Shown in pieces: positions 59,319 through 64,000 of a stretch of 64,000 nt of DNA. Each line of letters opens with the position of its first letter. Position 1 is the stretch's first letter. The translations under genes and the position numbers were made by a program. This DNA comes from Defluviicoccus sp. (lineage in GTDB: Bacteria; Pseudomonadota; Alphaproteobacteria; MPNO01). The stretch covers positions 1 to 64,000 of the forward strand of contig JAJDVM010000217.1 in the NCBI GenBank assembly GCA_022826125.1. The letters run 5' to 3'. The notes below the pieces were generated by a model. The model did not search any database, was not told the DNA's origin, and saw nothing but the letters and a program-made list of their open reading frames with translations.

Positions 59319-60263
59319 TCAGGCCGTGAGCGCCCGCGGCAGGCTGAACTCGACCGACTCCTCGATCAGCGAGACCTCTTCGACCGTGACGTCGAACAGC
59401 GTCCGGCAACGATCGATCAACTCCTGAACCAGGATCTCGGGCGCGGACGCGCCGGCGGTCAGGCCCAGCGTGCCGACGCCGTCCAGCCAGGCCGGATCGA
59501 TTTCGCGCGCGCGCTGGATCAGGACCGCCTTTTCGCACCCCGCGTCTTTCGCCACCTCGGCCAGCCGCTTGGAGTTGGACGAATAGGGCGCGCCGATCAC
59601 CGCAAGCGCGTCGCAGCGCTCCGCGATCGCCTTGACCGCGGCCTGGCGGTTGGTGGTCGCGTAGCAGATGTCTTCCTTGCGCGGCGGCTCGATGGCGGGA
59701 AAGCGCTCCATCAGGACCTCGACGATCGCTTCGGTCTCGTCGACCGAGAGCGTGGTCTGGGTGACATAGGAAAGCCGTTCCGGATCCGCGACCTCGACGG
59801 TTCTCGCCTGTTCCACGGTTTCGACGAGGATCATGCCGCCCTCGGGAAGCTGGCCCATGGTGCCGATCACCTCGGGATGGCCCGCGTGGCCGATCAGGAT
59901 GACCTGGCGGCCCTCGCTCTCGTGCCGGCGCGCGTCGACATGGACCTTGGTGACCAGCGGGCAGGTGGCGTCGAGATAGAACAGCTCGCGCTCGTCGGCT
60001 TCGGAGAATACCGCCCTGGCGACGCCGTGGGCGCTGAAGACGACCGGAACGCCGTCCGGAATCTCTTCCAGCTCTTCGACGAAGACCGCGCCCTTTTCCT
60101 CCAGCGCCTCGACCACGAAGCGGTTGTGGACGATCTCGTGGCGGACATAGACCGGCGCGCCGTATTTCTCGAGCGCCAGCTCGACGATCTTGATCGCGCG
60201 GTCCACGCCCGCGCAGAAACCGCGCGGCCCGGCGAGCAGAATTTTGAGCGGAGGCTTTTGCAT
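59319..60263 (-). CDS. ispH: 4-hydroxy-3-methylbut-2-enyl diphosphate reductase
   Basis: [52 protein letters not shown]. Confidence 0.97.
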   Translation of the reverse strand: MQKPPLKILLAGPRGFCAGVDRAIKIVELALEKYGAPVYVRHEIVHNRFVVEALEEKGAVFVEELEEIPDGVPVVFSAHGVARAVFSEADERELFYLDATCPLVTKVHVDARRHESEGRQVILIGHAGHPEVIGTMGQLPEGGMILVETVEQARTVEVADPERLSYVTQTTLSVDETEAIVEVLMERFPAIEPPRKEDICYATTNRQAAVKAIAERCDALAVIGAPYSSNSKRLAEVAKDAGCEKAVLIQRAREIDPAWLDGVGTLGLTAGASAPEILVQELIDRCRTLFDVTVEEVSLIEESVEFSLPRALTA

Positions 60264-60365
60264 CGGCTCCTGACTCCGTCCCGATCCCCGCCTTGAGGAT
60301 CGGTGGGCGGAACACTAGAGTGCCGGATCAGATAGCACAGCGGCTTTCGGATAGGAACCTTGGTC

Positions 60366-60605
60366 ATGGCGGAACCGGTCATCGCGCAGAAGGAGCCCTA
60401 CGGCGTCGAGGTCGAGACGGGCAAGGAATATTGGTGGTGCGCCTGCGGGCGCAGCCAGTCCCAGCCGTTCTGCGACGGCTCTCACAAGGGTACCGGCCTC
60501 GCGCCCATGCAGTACGAGGCGAAGGCGGACCGGACGATCTGGTTCTGCGGCTGCAAGAGCACGTCCAACAGCCCGGTCTGCGACGGCACCCACAACGACC
60601 TCTAG
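60366..60605 (+). CDS. CDGSH iron-sulfur domain protein (two motifs)
   Basis: [17 protein letters not shown] and [17 protein letters not shown]. Confidence 0.93.
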   Translation: MAEPVIAQKEPYGVEVETGKEYWWCACGRSQSQPFCDGSHKGTGLAPMQYEAKADRTIWFCGCKSTSNSPVCDGTHNDL

Positions 60606-60611
60606 CCCGGG

Positions 60612-61169
60612 ATGGCGCGTCCCCGGGGCTGCCCCGCCTTGCCGGCCCGCCGCAGGATCGCCGTCGCGCTGGCCGCGGCGTCGATACCGTTGCTGCTCTA
60701 TGCCTGCGGCGGCGGGGACAGGTTCTCCCAAAGGATCTGCCCCCGGGTCCAGATCCTCGAATATGCCGACAGGCTGACCGAATTCGCCCAAGGGTCGGGG
60801 CGGGACCTCACCGATGTCGTGCTGAATGGCCGGCTGGTCAATTTCGACGGGGAATGCAACGTCGAGGACGACAGGGTCGAGCTGGACCTCGCGGTCGAGT
60901 TCGTTCTCGAGCGCGGGCCGGCGAACCGCGGCCGCGAGGGGCGTTTCGCCTATTTCGTCGCGATCCCCGAGTTCCACCCCGCCGAGCGCGGCAAACGGGT
61001 ATTTCCCGTCGAGATGAAATTCGAGAGCGGCGCCAACCGGGTGCGCTATCGCGACGAGATCTCCATCGCGATACCGGTGACCGGACAGCGCGGCGCATCG
61101 GACTTCAACGTCTTCCTGGGTTTTCAACTGAGCCGAGACCAGCTCCGCTTCAACCGGTCCGGCGGTTGA
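60612..61169 (+). CDS. Putative lipoprotein of unknown function
   Basis: Signal-peptide-like [14 protein letters not shown] lipobox; conserved-looking beta-rich body. Confidence 0.65.
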   Translation: MARPRGCPALPARRRIAVALAAASIPLLLYACGGGDRFSQRICPRVQILEYADRLTEFAQGSGRDLTDVVLNGRLVNFDGECNVEDDRVELDLAVEFVLERGPANRGREGRFAYFVAIPEFHPAERGKRVFPVEMKFESGANRVRYRDEISIAIPVTGQRGASDFNVFLGFQLSRDQLRFNRSGG

Positions 61170-61237
61170 CGCGGATATACCGGCCCATTAGATAAGACCT
61201 GTCCGGCCCCGGGCCGGACGCTGCGCTACACAGACGA

Positions 61238-61427
61238 CGCCTGCGGGAGAGTCCGGTTCATCACCGGCGCCGAAGGAGCAAGGGCCCCGGAAACTCTCAG
61301 GCAAACGGACCGCAGGTCGATGTGTCTCTGGAAAGCGGGCCGCTTCGCGGATAGGGGAGCGGCTCCACCGAAGGGGTAAGCGGAACCGCCAGGTTTCGTG
61401 AATCTCTCAGGTCCACGGACAGAGGGG
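61238..61427 (+). ncRNA. Tandem glycine riboswitch (two aptamers)
   Basis: Aptamer 1 GGGAGAGTCC..GCGCCGAAGGAGCAAGG..AAACTCTCAGGCAAACGGACC; aptamer 2 TCTCTGGAAAG..CACCGAAGGGGTAAGC..AATCTCTCAGGTCCACGGACAGAGGG; directly upstream of gcvT. Confidence 0.93.
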
Positions 61428-61470
61428 GCGCGCGGCGCACTACGCGCGCGTGCTGTCCGTGGAGATTCCG

Positions 61471-62592
61471 ATGAACGAGCCCGAAGCCGCGGCGGCGAAA
61501 ACGACCCCGCTGACCGGTCTGCACCGGGAGCTCGGCGCCAGGATGGCGCCGTTCGCCGGCTACGACATGCCAATCCAATACGCCGGCGGCATCGTCGAAG
61601 AGCATTTGCATACGCGAAGCGCCGCTTCGCTGTTCGACGTTTCGCATATGGGACAGCTCGTAATCCGGGGCGACGACCGGGTACGGGCGCTGGAGGCGCT
61701 GGTGCCGGGCGACATCGCGGGGCTCTCGCCCGGCGGCATGCGCTACACGATGCTGACCGACGATTCCGGCGGCATTCTCGACGACCTCATCGTCACCGAT
61801 GTCGGCACCTATTTGTTCGTCGTCGCCAACGCGGCCTGCAAGGAGGACGACATCGCGCACATCCGCGCGGCGCTGCCGACGGGATGCGTGCTGGAGGAGC
61901 TCGACCGCGGGCTGGTGGCGCTCCAGGGTCCGAAGGCGGCCGCGGCGCTGACGGCTCTGGCGCCGGGCGCGGACGCGCTTCCCTTCATGACCGCGGCGCC
62001 CTTCGAGATCGACGGCGTCAAGCTCGCCATTACTCGGTCCGGCTATACCGGCGAGGACGGGTTCGAGATCTCGATCCCCGCCGGGGACACCGAGCGGGTC
62101 GCCCGCATGCTGCTCGACCTGCCGGAAGTCCGGCCCGCCGGGCTCGGCGCGCGCGACACGCTGAGGCTGGAGGCCGGGCTCTGCCTCTATGGGCAGGATA
62201 TCGACCGGACCACCACGCCGGTCGAGGCGGGGCTCGCCTGGACCGTCGGCAAGCGGAGGCGGGCGGAGGGCGGCTTTCCCGGCGCCGGCGTCATCCTCGA
62301 TCAGATAGCCTCGGGTCCGCCGCGCCGCCGCGTCGGTATCCGTCCGGACGGCCGGGCGCCGGCCCGCGCCCACACGACGGTGCGGGACGTCGGGGGCGAG
62401 GCCGTCGGGGAGATCACCAGCGGCGGCTTCGGGCCGAGCGTCGGCGGTCCGGTGGCGATGGGCTACGTCGCCGCCGGGGCGAGCGAGGCGGGCCGGCCGG
62501 TCGAGGTCGTCGTCCGCGACAAGCCGCTTCCGGCGCGGATCGCGAAGCTGCCGTTCGTTCCGCACCGCTATTTCAAGGACAGGGGAGGGTAG
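61471..62592 (+). CDS. gcvT: Glycine cleavage system T protein
   Basis: TPLTGLHRELGARMAPFAGYDMPIQY..SLFDVSHMGQ; follows the glycine riboswitch. Confidence 0.97.
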   Translation: MNEPEAAAAKTTPLTGLHRELGARMAPFAGYDMPIQYAGGIVEEHLHTRSAASLFDVSHMGQLVIRGDDRVRALEALVPGDIAGLSPGGMRYTMLTDDSGGILDDLIVTDVGTYLFVVANAACKEDDIAHIRAALPTGCVLEELDRGLVALQGPKAAAALTALAPGADALPFMTAAPFEIDGVKLAITRSGYTGEDGFEISIPAGDTERVARMLLDLPEVRPAGLGARDTLRLEAGLCLYGQDIDRTTTPVEAGLAWTVGKRRRAEGGFPGAGVILDQIASGPPRRRVGIRPDGRAPARAHTTVRDVGGEAVGEITSGGFGPSVGGPVAMGYVAAGASEAGRPVEVVVRDKPLPARIAKLPFVPHRYFKDRGG

Positions 62593-62596
62593 GGCG

Positions 62597-62971
62597 ATGG
62601 CCGAACTCAGATACAGCGAGGAGCACGAGTGGGTGCGCGTGGAGGGCGATATCGCCGTGATCGGGATATCGGACTATGCGCAGGATCAGCTCGGCGACGT
62701 GGTGTTCGTCGAGCTCCCCGAACCCGGCCGCGCGGTGGCGAAGGGCGAGGAGGCCGCCGTCGTCGAATCGGTGAAGGCGGCGAGCGAGGTCTATGCCCCG
62801 GTGACCGGAGAGGTGGTGGAGGTCAACGAGCCCCTGGCCGACGACCCGGGCCTGGTCAACCGGGAACCCACCGCCGGCGGCTGGTTCATGAAGGTGCGGA
62901 TGGCCGATCCGGGGGAGGTCGAGGCGTTGCTGGACGAAGCCGCCTACGACAGCTTCGTCTCCGCCCTCTGA
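62597..62971 (+). CDS. gcvH: Glycine cleavage system H protein
   Basis: [62 protein letters not shown]. Confidence 0.98.
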   Translation: MAELRYSEEHEWVRVEGDIAVIGISDYAQDQLGDVVFVELPEPGRAVAKGEEAAVVESVKAASEVYAPVTGEVVEVNEPLADDPGLVNREPTAGGWFMKVRMADPGEVEALLDEAAYDSFVSAL

Positions 62972-62991
62972 AGCATCCGGGAGGCCGAGCG

Positions 62992-64000
62992 ATGCGCTAT
63001 CTGCCGCTGACCGATGCCGACCGCCGGGCGATGCTCGCCTCGATCGGCGCGCCGTCCGTCGACAGCCTGTTCCGGGACGTGCCCGAAGTGGCCCGCGATC
63101 CGGTTTTCGATCTGCCCGATCACGCCGGGGAGATCGAGGTCGAGCGCGATCTCGGTGCGCTCGCCGCACGGAACGTCGCCGCCGGATCGGTCCCGTTCTT
63201 CCTCGGCGCCGGCGCCTACCGCCACCACGTTCCGGCAAGCGTGGACGCGCTGATCCAGCGGGGCGAATTCCTCACCTCCTACACGCCCTATCAGCCCGAG
63301 ATTTCCCAGGGGACGCTGCAGGCGCTGTTCGAATTCCAGACCCAGGTCGCGCTGATCGCGGGGCTCGATGTCGCCAATGCCTCGATGTACGACGGCGCGA
63401 CCTCGTGCCTCGAGGCCGTCAGCATGGCGCTCCGGGTGACAAGGCGGCCGGGCGTGGTCCTGTCCGGCGCGCTCCATCCGCAATACCGCGAGGTGACGGA
63501 GACCGGTCTCAGGTACCTTTCCGCCGAGCTCGACTGCCCGCCGCCGGACTTCGACGGCACCGAGTCGCTCGTCGACCGGATCGACGCCGGGACCGCCTGC
63601 GTCGTCGTCCAGTATCCCGATTTCTTCGGCCGGGTGCGCGATCTGGCGCCGCTCGCCGAGGCGTGCCACGACGCCGGCGCGCTGCTCATCGTTGCGGTGA
63701 CCGAGGTCGTGGCGCTCGGCGCGCTGAAATCGCCCGGGGAGATGGGCGCCGACATCGTCGCCGCCGAGGGCAAGTCGATCGGCAATCCGCTCACTTTCGG
63801 CGGACCCTATGTCGGCCTGTTCGCCTGCCGCGAGCGTCACGTCCGGCAGATGCCGGGGCGTCTGGCGGGAGAGGCGCTCGATGCCGACGGGAAGCGCGGC
63901 TGGGTGCTGACGCTGGCGACGCGCGAGCAGCACATCCGGCGCGAGAAATCGACCAGCAACATCTGCACCAACTCGGGCCTCTGCGCGCTCGCCTTCACCA
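62992..64000 (+). CDS. gcvPA: Glycine dehydrogenase (decarboxylating) subunit 1, partial (runs off the window)
   Basis: [81 protein letters not shown]. Confidence 0.96.
   Translation, partial: MRYLPLTDADRRAMLASIGAPSVDSLFRDVPEVARDPVFDLPDHAGEIEVERDLGALAARNVAAGSVPFFLGAGAYRHHVPASVDALIQRGEFLTSYTPYQPEISQGTLQALFEFQTQVALIAGLDVANASMYDGATSCLEAVSMALRVTRRPGVVLSGALHPQYREVTETGLRYLSAELDCPPPDFDGTESLVDRIDAGTACVVVQYPDFFGRVRDLAPLAEACHDAGALLIVAVTEVVALGALKSPGEMGADIVAAEGKSIGNPLTFGGPYVGLFACRERHVRQMPGRLAGEALDADGKRGWVLTLATREQHIRREKSTSNICTNSGLCALAFT

Noticed and set aside
61201-61219. Palindrome GTCCGGCCCCGGGCCGGAC as a definite terminator
   Set aside because: Lacks a U-tract; kept only as a minor observation.

Overview
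High-GC, alphaproteobacterial-looking chromosomal window. About 0-7 kb is accessory DNA. It holds an intact-looking 3,116-bp IS1595-family element (213-3328, 25-bp perfect terminal inverted repeats, 8-bp target duplication CTTCACCG) that splits a TbpB-like surface-lipoprotein gene. The element carries three ATGA-coupled passenger genes, including a DNA methyltransferase-HNH fusion whose methyltransferase motif IV appears deleted. It is followed by a decayed RelE/HigBA-type toxin-antitoxin locus and a two-gene restriction-modification operon with a GTTC-N7-GTTC (alphaproteobacterial LexA-type) site upstream. From about 7 kb onward the window is mostly housekeeping: a CO-dehydrogenase/xanthine-dehydrogenase-like operon, a polyamine-type ABC transporter, tRNA-Gln, ppx/gppA, rlmE, guaB, guaA, fni, bamB, der, purF, cvpA, radA, mlaF/mlaE-like genes, alr, dnaB, cfa-like, ubiX-like, thrC, an M16 peptidase, a dsbD-like gene, rnhA, thrB, ispH, and a tandem glycine riboswitch ahead of gcvT-gcvH-gcvPA. 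Accessory islets inside it are a Fic/winged-helix pair with an upstream inverted repeat, a duplicated coxM leader fused to a retropepsin-like tail, two antitoxin-only genes, a 21-bp minisatellite gene, and an exact consensus parS palindrome at 54095-54110. All product names come from reading translations by eye; no database search was run.
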